Assembly (NCBI GenBank): GCA_002716585.1
Contig: PBBL01000073.1
Span: forward strand, 1 to 64,000
Length of the DNA stretch: 64,000 nt
Direction: 5' to 3'
From: Myxococcales bacterium
Lineage (GTDB): Bacteria > Myxococcota_A > Bradymonadia > Bradymonadales > GCA-2716585
How positions within the stretch are numbered: the stretch's first letter is position 1; the number at the start of each line of letters is the position of its first letter. Shown here in pieces: positions 28,479 to 36,362 of this stretch. A program made the position numbers and the translations under genes. The notes under the pieces were generated by a model, which worked only from the letters and a program-made list of their open reading frames with translations, was not told where the DNA came from and ran no database searches.

Positions 28479-28507
28479 TTGACACGCTGGCCACAAATCC
28501 TTATTTA
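28479..28507 (+). promoter_or_regulatory. Promoter of the MarR-family gene
   Basis: TTGACA at 28479-28484, 17-bp spacer, TATTTA at 28502-28507. The surrounding 90 bp (28425-28515) are much AT-richer than the rest of the window. AACAGAGCC (28452-28460) and GGCTGTT (28471-28477) form an imperfect inverted repeat just before the -35 that might be the MarR autoregulatory site. Confidence 0.6.
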
Positions 28508-28582
28508 TCGCCGTGTAAGAAAACACCCCACAGCGGTTGGAGCGACAACACATGGCAGGGTTACATCGGAGGTGAGCAGCGG

Positions 28583-29014
28583 ATGGCTCAGGATATTCTT
28601 GAACCAAACGTCTTCCTCAACCTGATTCGGGCGCATGAGCGCTATTGGGGGGAGGTCGCTCGATTCTTGAAGGGGCGAAACCTGACCGTGCAGCAGTACC
28701 ACGTGCTGCAGATCCTGGGCTCGCAGGCGGCCGACGAGGGGCTGCCGATGTTGACCATCGCCGACGCGCTGCCCAACCGGGTCCCCGACGTGACGCGGCT
28801 GATCAACCGCATGGAGCGCGACGGCCTCGTGCACCGGGCCCGCTCTCAGGAGGATCGCCGCGTGGTCCAGGTGAGCTTGACCGGCAAGGGCAGGGAGCTG
28901 GTCGACGTGCACGACGAGCTGACGCGCTTTCACACCAGGCAGCTCAGCCACATGGAGCGCGACGAGCTGTCGCAGCTTAACGAGCTGTTGGTGAGGATGC
29001 TGGAGGGGGCCTGA
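28583..29014 (+). CDS. MarR-family transcriptional regulator
   Basis: 143 residues; GGAGGTG lies about 7 bases before the ATG. The winged helix is clear: 'LTVQQYHVLQILGSQ' (helix 2-3), 'LTIADALPNRVPDVTRLINRMERDGLV' (recognition helix) and the wing 'RARSQEDRRVVQVSLTGKG' with the D-R-R motif. MarR dimers usually repress their own gene and a neighbour and are released by phenolic or oxidative ligands. The pdxH gene is divergent across a 284-bp AT-rich region, so pdxH is a possible target (inference). The ligand is unknown; two internal Cys are absent, so OhrR-type thiol sensing is unlikely. Confidence 0.93.
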   Translation: MAQDILEPNVFLNLIRAHERYWGEVARFLKGRNLTVQQYHVLQILGSQAADEGLPMLTIADALPNRVPDVTRLINRMERDGLVHRARSQEDRRVVQVSLTGKGRELVDVHDELTRFHTRQLSHMERDELSQLNELLVRMLEGA

Positions 29015-29027
29015 CGGCGGCCGCGCG

Positions 29028-29279
29028 TCAGGGGACGGCGATCGCCTCTTGAGGCAGGAGCACGGGGAGCCCGTCACGGATCGGGTAGAGGGCCTGCTGG
29101 TCGTCGCGGAGGAGCCCGCCCTGGAGGGGCTCCGAGAGGGCGACGCCGTCATCGCGCGCAAGCTCCCCCTGAGCGATCATGGCGTTGAGGCGCTCGATCA
29201 GCTCAGGCTCGGCGAGCGTGAGCCGCTGGTGCGTCCTGGGGCACCGCAGCCGCTCCAGGATGTTGGCGAGCGTGGACAT
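29028..29279 (-). CDS. Trm112-like small protein
   Basis: 83 residues from ATG 29279. The sequence 'LRCPRTHQRLTLAEPELIERLN' followed by 'GGLLRDDQQALYPIRDGLPVLLPQEAI' is the Trm112p/YcaR pattern, here with one Cys in the first knuckle rather than a full zinc site. Trm112 proteins activate methyltransferases in eukaryotes and archaea; the bacterial homologues are small and of uncertain role. It lies 5 bp after the stop of the TerB-like gene and is probably co-transcribed with it. The 3' end converges with the MarR gene with 13 bp between. Confidence 0.82.
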   Translation of the reverse strand: MSTLANILERLRCPRTHQRLTLAEPELIERLNAMIAQGELARDDGVALSEPLQGGLLRDDQQALYPIRDGLPVLLPQEAIAVP

Positions 29280-29284
29280 GGCGA

Positions 29285-29878
29285 TCAAAGATCTCCGAGC
29301 CGGGTGTTGGCGAGGCCCAGCTCACCGACGATATCCTTGATGATCTGACGCTCCCCCTCGCTGACCTTGTCGCCAAAGAGGCCCAGGAAGCCGCCGGAGG
29401 CGTTGGCGATCTCAAAGCTGAGCGAGACGAGGTCGCTCTTGGCCTCGGTCGCCTTGTCCGCAGGGAGCAGCTCATAGATGCGACGGATCGCGCTGAGGCA
29501 GACCTCAAGGAACTCGTCGGCGGGCCTGCGCTCAAGGAGGTCGTTGAGGAAGGCGTAGGCCTCCCCGTTGGCGTCCAGCCCTTGAGCCTCGGCGGCCTCC
29601 AGGATGCGAGCGCGCTCGTTGGCGCTGACGTCCCCATCGGCCCAGGCCACGTAGACCAGCGGGATGAGGGGGAAGACCGCGCAGGTGCTCGCTCCAAAGC
29701 CCAGATCCACGAGGTGCTCGGACAGCTCACGATCGGAGATGTTCAGCCTCTCCGAGACCGCCTCGATGTCCTGCTCGCGCGCCTCGGCCAGCTCCTCCTG
29801 GTACTTCTTCTCCTTGCGGCGCTCGATCTCACGCTCCTGGAAGTACTTTTCCTCTTCGTCGCTCGGCTTGTGCACCAT
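29285..29878 (-). CDS. TerB-like domain protein
   Basis: 197 residues from ATG 29878 with AGAGGT upstream. The N-terminal 45 residues are a highly charged helix ('EEEKYFQEREIERRKEKKYQEEL'). Residues about 60-150 resemble the tellurite-resistance TerB fold ('FPLIPLVYVAWADGDVSANERARILEAA'), a helical bundle with conserved acidic residues that may bind metal. A Gly-rich loop ('ASGGFLGLFGDKVSEGE') follows. No membrane segment is evident apart from the short hydrophobic TerB helix. The gene has a promoter candidate at 30021-30050. Linkage to tellurite or envelope stress is inference only. Confidence 0.72.
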   Translation of the reverse strand: MVHKPSDEEEKYFQEREIERRKEKKYQEELAEAREQDIEAVSERLNISDRELSEHLVDLGFGASTCAVFPLIPLVYVAWADGDVSANERARILEAAEAQGLDANGEAYAFLNDLLERRPADEFLEVCLSAIRRIYELLPADKATEAKSDLVSLSFEIANASGGFLGLFGDKVSEGERQIIKDIVGELGLANTRLGDL

Positions 29879-30020
29879 GGTAGACCTCTTCTATCAAGCG
29901 GTGTGGGGAGTCGGCCACCGCGGTACTCGCGACCGACTCCGGCGTCAACACCACTCCGCGTCACGTGTGGCATGAAACAGAGCGACCCACCACCAGAGGG
30001 GGGCTGCTCGCGCGCCCGCG

Positions 30021-30050
30021 AGTATAGGCAGGGCCTGGCGAGAGAATCAA
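30021..30050 (-). promoter_or_regulatory. Promoter of the TerB-like gene
   Basis: On the minus strand: TTGATT (30050-30045), 18-bp spacer, TATACT (30026-30021). It implies a leader of about 135 nt before ATG 29878. Confidence 0.55.
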
Positions 30051-30089
30051 CCGCAACCGACGCTGGCGCGCGATCCCTGCCGCCCTGGC

Positions 30090-31172
30090 TCAAGCGCTCT
30101 GGTGCTGCAGCTCGCGCAGCGCTTCGGCCTGGAAGTGGGTGGTCAGCGGCTCGAAGACGTGCTCCAGGCTCCCCTCGATGACCTGATCGAGCTTGTAGAG
30201 GGTCAACCCGATGCGGTGATCGGTCACCCGGTTCTGGGGGTAGTTGTAGGTGCGGATCCGTTCGGAGCGGTCGCCGGTGCCGACCTGCGAGCGGCGCGTG
30301 TCGCCCAGCTCGTCGCTCTGGGCCTGCTGCTCCAGCTCCAGCAACCTGGACTTGAGGATCTTCATCGCCCGGGCCTTGTTCTTGTGTTGGCTGCGCTCGT
30401 CCTGGCACTGAACGACCAGGCCGGTGGGCTGGTGGGTGATGCGCACGGCGGAGTCGGTCGTGTTGACGTGCTGACCGCCCGCCCCCGACGCCCGGTAGTA
30501 GTCGATCTTGAGGTCGCTGTTGTCGATGTGGACCTCGACGTCCTCGGCCTCGGGCATGATCGCCACCGTGCAGGTCGACGTGTGGATCCGCCCCTGGGAC
30601 TCGGTCACGGGGACCCGCTGCACGCGGTGCACCCCGCCCTCGTACTTGAAGCTGCTGTAGACGCCGTCACCGCCCACGAGCGCGATCACCTCCTTGAAGC
30701 CGCCCAGGTCGTTCTCGCTGGAGCTGAGGATCTCCACCTTCCACCCGCGCTGCTCGGCGTAGCGCGAGTACATGCGGAACAGATCCATGGCGAACAGCGA
30801 CGCCTCGTCCCCGCCCGCGCCCGCCCGCACCTCCAGGATGACATTGCGCCCGTCGTTGGGGTCGGTGGGCAGCAGCAGCAGCTTGATCGCCTCCTCCAGG
30901 GTGGCGATCTCCTCCTTGAGGCGCTCCTGCTCCAGCTGAGCCAGCTCGCGCATCTCGGGGTCGTCGTCCTTGAGCAGCTCAACGTTCTCGGCCAGCTCCT
31001 CCTGCGCCGCCGTGTAGCGGCGGTAGGTCATGACCAGCTCCTCGACCTGGGAGTGCTCGCGCGCGTAGTTGCGCAGCGCCTTCGGATCGGTGGCGATGTC
31101 GGGTTGGGAGAGGAGCCTGTTCAGCTCCTGATAGCGCGCTTCGATGTCGCGCAGATCGGGTAGGTTGCTCAT
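30090..31172 (-). CDS. prfA: Peptide chain release factor 1
   Basis: 360 residues, the standard RF1 length. The GGQ peptidyl-tRNA hydrolysis motif is in 'SGAGGQHVNTTDSAVRI', and the stop-codon recognition tripeptide P-x-T is 'PVT' in 'RVQRVPVTESQGRIHTST', which marks RF1 (UAA/UAG) rather than RF2 (S-P-F). The domain 1 helices ('LRNYAREHSQVEELVMTYRRY') are intact. No prmC/hemK methyltransferase gene, the usual partner, lies next to it. It is transcribed leftward between glutaredoxin and the TerB-like gene. Confidence 0.98.
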   Translation of the reverse strand: MSNLPDLRDIEARYQELNRLLSQPDIATDPKALRNYAREHSQVEELVMTYRRYTAAQEELAENVELLKDDDPEMRELAQLEQERLKEEIATLEEAIKLLLLPTDPNDGRNVILEVRAGAGGDEASLFAMDLFRMYSRYAEQRGWKVEILSSSENDLGGFKEVIALVGGDGVYSSFKYEGGVHRVQRVPVTESQGRIHTSTCTVAIMPEAEDVEVHIDNSDLKIDYYRASGAGGQHVNTTDSAVRITHQPTGLVVQCQDERSQHKNKARAMKILKSRLLELEQQAQSDELGDTRRSQVGTGDRSERIRTYNYPQNRVTDHRIGLTLYKLDQVIEGSLEHVFEPLTTHFQAEALRELQHQSA

Positions 31173-31345
31173 GGATCGCTCCGCTGGTGCAGGACACGCG
31201 CGTAGAGACGCGCGCTCGCGTCGGTTGTGTCACAGAACCCGGGTGCTGGCCAGCCTTCTGGAGGCGGCGCCTGCACGGTTGTGTTGCGTAGTGGCCTGAG
31301 CCCAGGCCTGCTTGATTCGATCGGGGAGGGCGAGGGGTGGGGTCG

Positions 31346-31603
31346 CTAAGGCTGGTTGAGGAGGCGGTCCAGCTCGCCCGAGCGGTCCAGCGCCTGGGCG
31401 TCGGTGAAGCCGCCGATCGACTCACCGTTGATGAAGATCTGGGGGACGGTGTGCTGACCGGTCACCTCGCGCAGCCACGCGCGGGTCTCGTGGTCGCCGT
31501 CCACGTCGATGTCCTCATACGCGACGCCCTTGCCGTTGAACAGCCGCTTGGCGGCGTGGCAGAAGCCACACCAGGGCGTGGTGTACATCTTGACCTGAGC
31601 CAT
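31346..31603 (-). CDS. Glutaredoxin
   Basis: 85 residues from ATG 31603, preceded by AGGAG. It has the glutaredoxin fold with active site 'WCGFC' (Cys about residues 11 and 14), the cis-Pro in 'HTVPQIFING' and the glutathione-binding 'IGGFTDAQAL'. It would reduce disulfides or glutathione mixed disulfides in the cytoplasm. The 'C-G-F-C' centre differs from the common CPYC and is seen in other dithiol glutaredoxins (also mycoredoxin-like). It is 91 bp downstream of xseB on the same strand. Confidence 0.93.
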   Translation of the reverse strand: MAQVKMYTTPWCGFCHAAKRLFNGKGVAYEDIDVDGDHETRAWLREVTGQHTVPQIFINGESIGGFTDAQALDRSGELDRLLNQP

Positions 31604-31694
31604 GGGAAACTCCTCGGACCGAGCCCTCAAGGCGCCGGATCCATGTCTGGGCCAGCAATATAGACACGCGCTCGCGGGATGGCCAGCCCCCCGA

Positions 31695-31943
31695 TCACCC
31701 CTCCTCCGCCCCCGCCTCATCCCGAAGCTCCGTCAACACCTGGCGCACGCGCATCTCCGTGCGCTGTATCCGCCCGCGGCACACCCGGATCAGCTCGGCG
31801 GCCCGCTCGACCTGGACGCTCAGCTCATCCAGGTCGATCGCCTCGGTCTCGATCCCGTCGAGGATCGCCTTGAGCTCTCGGATCGCCTCGGCGTAGCGGA
31901 TCGCCTCCTCCGGTGCGTCGGGCTGGGTCGGTTCGTCGCTCAT
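31695..31943 (-). CDS. xseB: Exodeoxyribonuclease VII small subunit
   Basis: 82 residues, the family's usual size. It shows the helical XseB pattern 'EAIRELKAILDGIETEAIDLDELSVQVERAAELIRVCRGRI' with conserved Leu spacing. Several XseB copies coat one XseA in the exonuclease VII complex, which degrades single-stranded DNA from both ends in repair. The start ATG overlaps the xseA stop in ATGA, with GGAGGAG inside the xseA end as its ribosome site, so the stoichiometry is probably set by coupled translation. Confidence 0.95.
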   Translation of the reverse strand: MSDEPTQPDAPEEAIRYAEAIRELKAILDGIETEAIDLDELSVQVERAAELIRVCRGRIQRTEMRVRQVLTELRDEAGAEEG

Positions 31944-33697
31944 GGCTCTCCTCCTGAAGGCTCCTCGTGGACCGTCGCCTCGACGGAGCCGTCCACCAGG
32001 GTGATCTGAAGCGCCTGCCCCGCGGCGACCTCCGCTGCGCGGCGCACCAACGCGCCATCGCCGTCACGCACCAACGCGAAGCCCCGGCTCAGGACCCGCG
32101 CCGGATCCAACAGCCGCCGCCTGGCCTCCAGCTGCTCGACGCGCTCCCCCTGAGCCTTCAGGTGGCGCTCCACCGCGCGCCCCAGCCTGGCCTGGAGCCC
32201 CTCCAGCTCGCGCCCCTGGCGCTGCACCCCCAACATCAGCCGCTGCGGCGCGAGCCGCTGCTGGGCGACGACGTCGAGCTGGCGCGCCTCGCGGCGGAGG
32301 CGTCGGTCGACCGCGTCAGGCAGGCGCTCCCGAAGCCCATCGAGGCGCCTCAGCCCGCCGCGCAGCCTCGCTCCGACGCGCTGCTCCAACCGCTCGGCGC
32401 TGTGGAGCAGATCGCGGCGATCCACGTCCAGGCGGTGTCGGGTCTCCCTCGCGATCGCCTCCGCCGTGAACCGGAGCGACGTCTGCTCGCGCTCCAGGAT
32501 GGGCTCCACCGCGGTCCGAAGGCGCTCCTGCTGCTCGCCGAGCGCGCCGAGGTACTCCATGACCCGCTCCACCAACACCTGCCCCACCGCGGTCGGGGTC
32601 TTGAAGGAGCGCGCCACCGCGTCCAACACGCTCGCGTCCCGGTGGTGGCCGATCCCGACCAGCACAGGCGTCGGGTGCTCGCAGACCGCGACCCCCAGGT
32701 GAAACGTGTCGAACCAGCTCAGGTCGGTCCGCGACCCGCCCCCCCGCACGATCGCGATCACGTCCACCCGGCGCGCCTCGCGCGCGAACCACTCCAGCGC
32801 CTTGAGGACCGTCGGCTCGACGAACCGCCCCTGCACCTGGACGTCGTACGCCAGCACGTCAAACCCCAACCCGGACGCGCTCAGCTCGTTGATGAAGTCC
32901 GCGTAGGCGTGCGAGCGGACGCTCGTGATCACCCCCACCCGCAGCGGCACGGTCGACAGCGGCAGGCTCGCGTTCTTCTCCGTGAGCCCCATCGCCTCCA
33001 GGCGACGCAGGATCATGTCGCGTCGCTGCGTGAGGCGCCCCAGGGTGTAGCTCGGGTCGATGTCCTCGATGATCAGCTGATACCGCCCCGCCGCCGGGTA
33101 CAGCTCCACCCTCGCCTTGAAGCACACCTGGAGCCCATCGGCCAACGCCACCGCCCCCCCCACCTGGGCCAGCGTCCGCTCAATCCGCTCCCGCGCCCGC
33201 GCGAACATCACCGCCCCCACCCGAGCCACCGCCCCGGTCCCGTTGGCGTCCTGCTCGACCAGCTCGAAGTACGCCGTCCGGCCACGGCTCAGATCCCAGT
33301 CCGACAGCTCACCGACGACCCAGATGGGCTGTGGGAAGGCGTTCAACAGCACCTGGCGGGCGCGATGGTTGAGGTCGGAGAGGCTCACCCGCGCGATGGA
33401 GGCGTCCAGCTCCCCGCTGAACCCCTCGGGGTTGCCCAACCCCGTCACCGGCTCGGGCAGCTCCAGCCCCTGCTCCTCTCCGAGCGACCGCACCGCGTCC
33501 GATACGCTGAACTGAAGCTCCCCCAGCGTGTCCCAGACCCGCCGCAGGTAGCGCGCCGGCACCTGCCACACCCGGTGGCGCGGATCCCATCGCCTGCGGG
33601 GAAGCCGCTTGACGGTCGCGACCAGATCGGGATCGTAATCGAAGGAGATCCGCAGCAGGTCGGAGGAGGTGTCGATGTCGATGCGTCGTCTGCTCAT
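31940..33697 (-). CDS. xseA: Exodeoxyribonuclease VII large subunit with extra N-terminal HARP-like domain
   Basis: 585 residues, about 130 more than typical XseA. Residues about 105-205 are the OB-fold ('NHRARQVLLNAFPQPIWVVGELSDW'). The catalytic region holds 'VGVITSVRSHAYADFINEL', 'VIAIVRGGGSRTDLSWFDTFHL' and 'VLVGIGHHRDASVLDAVARSFKTPTAVGQ', followed by a long Arg-rich coiled coil. Residues 1-60 are unusual: 'ISFDYDPDLVATVKRLPRRRWDPRHRVWQVPA' resembles the HARP motif found at the N-terminus of SMARCAL1-like helicases. A DNA-binding role for it is inference. xseB follows with a 4-bp overlap. Confidence 0.93.
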   Translation of the reverse strand: MSRRRIDIDTSSDLLRISFDYDPDLVATVKRLPRRRWDPRHRVWQVPARYLRRVWDTLGELQFSVSDAVRSLGEEQGLELPEPVTGLGNPEGFSGELDASIARVSLSDLNHRARQVLLNAFPQPIWVVGELSDWDLSRGRTAYFELVEQDANGTGAVARVGAVMFARARERIERTLAQVGGAVALADGLQVCFKARVELYPAAGRYQLIIEDIDPSYTLGRLTQRRDMILRRLEAMGLTEKNASLPLSTVPLRVGVITSVRSHAYADFINELSASGLGFDVLAYDVQVQGRFVEPTVLKALEWFAREARRVDVIAIVRGGGSRTDLSWFDTFHLGVAVCEHPTPVLVGIGHHRDASVLDAVARSFKTPTAVGQVLVERVMEYLGALGEQQERLRTAVEPILEREQTSLRFTAEAIARETRHRLDVDRRDLLHSAERLEQRVGARLRGGLRRLDGLRERLPDAVDRRLRREARQLDVVAQQRLAPQRLMLGVQRQGRELEGLQARLGRAVERHLKAQGERVEQLEARRRLLDPARVLSRGFALVRDGDGALVRRAAEVAAGQALQITLVDGSVEATVHEEPSGGEP

Positions 33698-33751
33698 GAT
33701 GGGATCGCGTGTGAGGACGATTCGAAGGGGAGAGCGTCCTCGCCTGCCGCC

Positions 33752-33780
33752 ATACTAGGCGACCCGATCCACAGAAGCAA
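33752..33780 (-). promoter_or_regulatory. Promoter of xseAB
   Basis: On the minus strand: TTGCTT (33780-33775), 17-bp spacer, TAGTAT (33757-33752), about 55 bp upstream of the xseA start. Confidence 0.5.
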
Positions 33781-33812
33781 TGCGTCCCTGTACGGATAGT
33801 CAGGCCCCGCGC

Positions 33813-35285
33813 TCAACCCGACGCGTCGCGGTGATCGGCGAGCATCGCCTTGAGCGCCACCTGCACAGGCAGCATCTCGCTGACCTTGTAGGCGGCCTTG
33901 TCGTAGTCCACCTGGTAGTCCCCTGCGGCGGAGCGTCGGTGGGCGATGACCGCCCCCAGCGAGGCAGAGGGGTAGCCGCACGCGTGGCTGATCCGGTGGA
34001 CGGCGTAATCCTCCATCTCGATCCAACGCACGCCCTGACGCACCCACCGCTGCATCATCTGGAGCCGCTGGCGCTGAACCGCCGCGCTCTGCTCGGGGCG
34101 ACCTGGCACATAGAGCGGCCTGGCCTGTCCCTGCCAGAAGAACCGCGACGAGAGCCCCTTGCCGAGGAAGGCGTAGCGGGTTCCGTCCTCATCATCCCCG
34201 ACGTCGTCCACGTCCGGCTCATCGACGACGGCCATCCCCAGCCCCCGAGCGGCCTGGGCGAGCCGAGCGACCCAGGCCGGATCGGCGTCGATCGTGTCCA
34301 TGTGGGCGTTGACGGTCTGCGTCGAGATCGCCACGCACCCGAGCGGCACCCGGCTGAGCGTCCCGCGCGTCCCCGATCGGATCACCCCGCGGAGGTCCGG
34401 CGGGACGCCCGTGACCCACTCCATCAAGGCGGGCACCTCGGAGAGCACGATCTCGACGCCCGACTCGCCGATGCCGTGCGAGGCGACCGCGATGTTCGGA
34501 CCACCCGGGAAGCGGGCGACGTAGAGCACGAACTCACGCGACAGCTCATCGCGCCCGGGGACGCTCAGATCGCAGTAGCAGCCGCTGGCGGCGTCGGTCT
34601 CCGACCCCAGCTCATCGTGCGCGAGCTGGACCACCCGGCGGGCTCGGGCCGGGCTGCCCACGAGGAGCAGGTAGCCCACGCCCTCCAGCAGCGCCAGCCG
34701 CTCCTCCTTGTCCGCCTTCAGGGCGTCGGGGCGAGGGAGGTGGACGACGTAGTCTTCGATGTCGTCCGGGTCCACGAGTCGGGGCTTGCGCCCCTCCTCC
34801 GCCTCAGGGACGAGCTGGAAGCCGTAGGGCAGCAGCTCGCCGAGCCCGCTCAAGGTCACCCGCGGGTCGTGCATGTGGGGCTCGGACGGGCGAGGACCCG
34901 CGCCTGAGATGACGCGCATGGTGGGGTTGACCTCGGCGAGCGCCTGACGGCAGTCGCCGCAGGGCTGCTGAGGCTCGCCGCCCGTGGCGCAGTGGACCGC
35001 GACCGCGATCACTCGGGGCCGCACCAGGGCGCCGTCGCGCCGCGCGGAGTGCTCGGCGTAAGCGCGCATGAGCGCATGCTTCTCGGCGCAGACCGAGTTG
35101 TAGTTGATCGTCTCGTAGTTGTTCCCGGTGACGATCCGCTCCTCGCCGTTGGGGGTCACCACCCGCAGGGCGGCGCCGACCGAATAATCGGAGTAGGTCG
35201 CCGTCGCCGTCTGGGACGCCCCCTCTGCGGCGCGGAGCAGCTCCTGATCTTCGGGCTCCAGCCTCGTCCTGTCCAAGGTACGCAT
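33813..35285 (-). CDS. Bifunctional cytidine deaminase - uridine phosphorylase fusion
   Basis: 490 residues. Residues 1-150 are a cytidine deaminase: 'YSDYSVGAAL', 'CAEKHA' (zinc Cys66, catalytic Glu68) and 'PCGDCRQAL' (zinc Cys109 and Cys112). Residues about 195-490 are a nucleoside phosphorylase of the uridine phosphorylase type: 'YLLLVGSPARARRVVQLAHD', 'NIAVASHGIGESGVEIVLSE', 'GVIRSGTRGTLS' (phosphate site) and 'WIEMEDYAV' (the E-M-E motif of the ribose site). The two steps are consecutive: cytidine to uridine, then uridine plus phosphate to uracil and ribose-1-phosphate. It appears monocistronic; a direct repeat at 35371-35403 lies upstream. Confidence 0.93.
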   Translation of the reverse strand: MRTLDRTRLEPEDQELLRAAEGASQTATATYSDYSVGAALRVVTPNGEERIVTGNNYETINYNSVCAEKHALMRAYAEHSARRDGALVRPRVIAVAVHCATGGEPQQPCGDCRQALAEVNPTMRVISGAGPRPSEPHMHDPRVTLSGLGELLPYGFQLVPEAEEGRKPRLVDPDDIEDYVVHLPRPDALKADKEERLALLEGVGYLLLVGSPARARRVVQLAHDELGSETDAASGCYCDLSVPGRDELSREFVLYVARFPGGPNIAVASHGIGESGVEIVLSEVPALMEWVTGVPPDLRGVIRSGTRGTLSRVPLGCVAISTQTVNAHMDTIDADPAWVARLAQAARGLGMAVVDEPDVDDVGDDEDGTRYAFLGKGLSSRFFWQGQARPLYVPGRPEQSAAVQRQRLQMMQRWVRQGVRWIEMEDYAVHRISHACGYPSASLGAVIAHRRSAAGDYQVDYDKAAYKVSEMLPVQVALKAMLADHRDASG

Positions 35286-35370
35286 TGCGCTCTCCTCACT
35301 CCTCGTGCCTCTCCAGCTGCCGAGAGGTTCGCGTGCATCGCGCCGCCGTCAAGTTTGGCGACGACCCAAC

Positions 35371-35403
35371 CAGTTTATTGAGGCCGCCCTCAGTTATTTG
35401 AGG
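35371..35403. promoter_or_regulatory. Direct repeat upstream of the cytidine deaminase-uridine phosphorylase gene
   Basis: CAGTTTATTGAGG (35371-35383) and CAGTTATTTGAGG (35391-35403) match at 11 of 13 bases and are spaced exactly 20 bp, about two helical turns, start to start. They lie 86-118 bp upstream of the minus-strand gene start. The setting suggests a paired regulator site. Confidence 0.5.
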
Positions 35404-35572
35404 GGACCTCGTTCTACACGGCGTTGAATATCCCTGCATCGCCGTCGTCCATGCATGTGCCCTCGACGCAGCGAGGACGAGCGCGGCCCACGGTCGCGCA
35501 GGATCATACGCGCCCAGGACCCGTTCGGCCACACCGGCGAGCCCATGAACGCGATATTCAGGAGATCGAATC

Positions 35573-36358
35573 ATGAAGCACGTTGTCCTCACCTTGACGC
35601 TGATGTTGTGCATCACAGGCGCCGCCACGACCTTCATGGGTTGTGAGCCGTTGTTTCTTGAGGGCTCGGACACCGACGGTGACGGCGTCCTGAACGATGA
35701 AGACAACTGCCCCGCCGTCTCCAACCCCGGTCAGCAGGACAGCGACGGCGACGGGACAGGCGACGCCTGTGAAGGCGCCGACGCCGATCGAGACGGCGTC
35801 CCCGATGACATCGACAACTGCCCGCTGGTCTTCAACGACACCCAGAAGGACGCCGACGCCAACGGCGTCGGCGACGCCTGCGACGACGGCTTCGTGCCCA
35901 CCGCGGCGCACTTTGTGCTGATCGAAGACGCCACCGACGACGTGTCCGGCTCCTCCCCGGGTGTCGACATCGACGCGATCGGCGTCCAGAAGCTCAACGG
36001 GGGCATGTGGTGGGCCACCAGCACCGACGACTTCAACATCGTCAACAGCGGCAACACCAACGAGTTCATCAACACCAGTGAGCTCCTCGGCGCCCCGGAC
36101 GCCGAGTGCCAGATCCGAAACTTCACCGCGCTGGGCGGCGCGAAGGGCAACGGCCGGGTGACCGTCTCGTTCGCCTCGACCAACTTCTCGGGTGACATCG
36201 AGAACGGCGATCGGATCCGGGTCGTCGAGCTGGGTCAGACCGAGTGTGGGCAGTACCAGGATGAGCCGTACGTCGTGTCGGTGTCCAGCGACATGGATCT
36301 GTTCATCGAGATCGGCCGCGCCTCGGGCAGCAGCGACATCGTCGTGTCGGGCCTGTGA
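35573..36358 (+). CDS. Lipoprotein with thrombospondin type-3 repeats
   Basis: 261 residues with AGGAG nine bases before ATG. The signal ends in lipobox 'TFMGC'. Residues about 30-105 carry calcium-binding TSP3 repeats: '[34 protein letters not shown]', '[15 protein letters not shown]' and '[14 protein letters not shown]'. The remaining 150 residues are beta-rich ('[21 protein letters not shown]', '[22 protein letters not shown]') and not recognised. Such proteins are common on the surface of predatory and social deltaproteobacteria. The gene converges with tsaD, with 4 bp between the stops. Confidence 0.85.
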   Translation: MKHVVLTLTLMLCITGAATTFMGCEPLFLEGSDTDGDGVLNDEDNCPAVSNPGQQDSDGDGTGDACEGADADRDGVPDDIDNCPLVFNDTQKDADANGVGDACDDGFVPTAAHFVLIEDATDDVSGSSPGVDIDAIGVQKLNGGMWWATSTDDFNIVNSGNTNEFINTSELLGAPDAECQIRNFTALGGAKGNGRVTVSFASTNFSGDIENGDRIRVVELGQTECGQYQDEPYVVSVSSDMDLFIEIGRASGSSDIVVSGL

Positions 36359-36362
36359 GGCG

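Noticed and set aside
29285-29878. Tellurite-resistance operon
   Set aside because: Only one TerB-like domain is present, with no TerC, TerD or TerA genes nearby.
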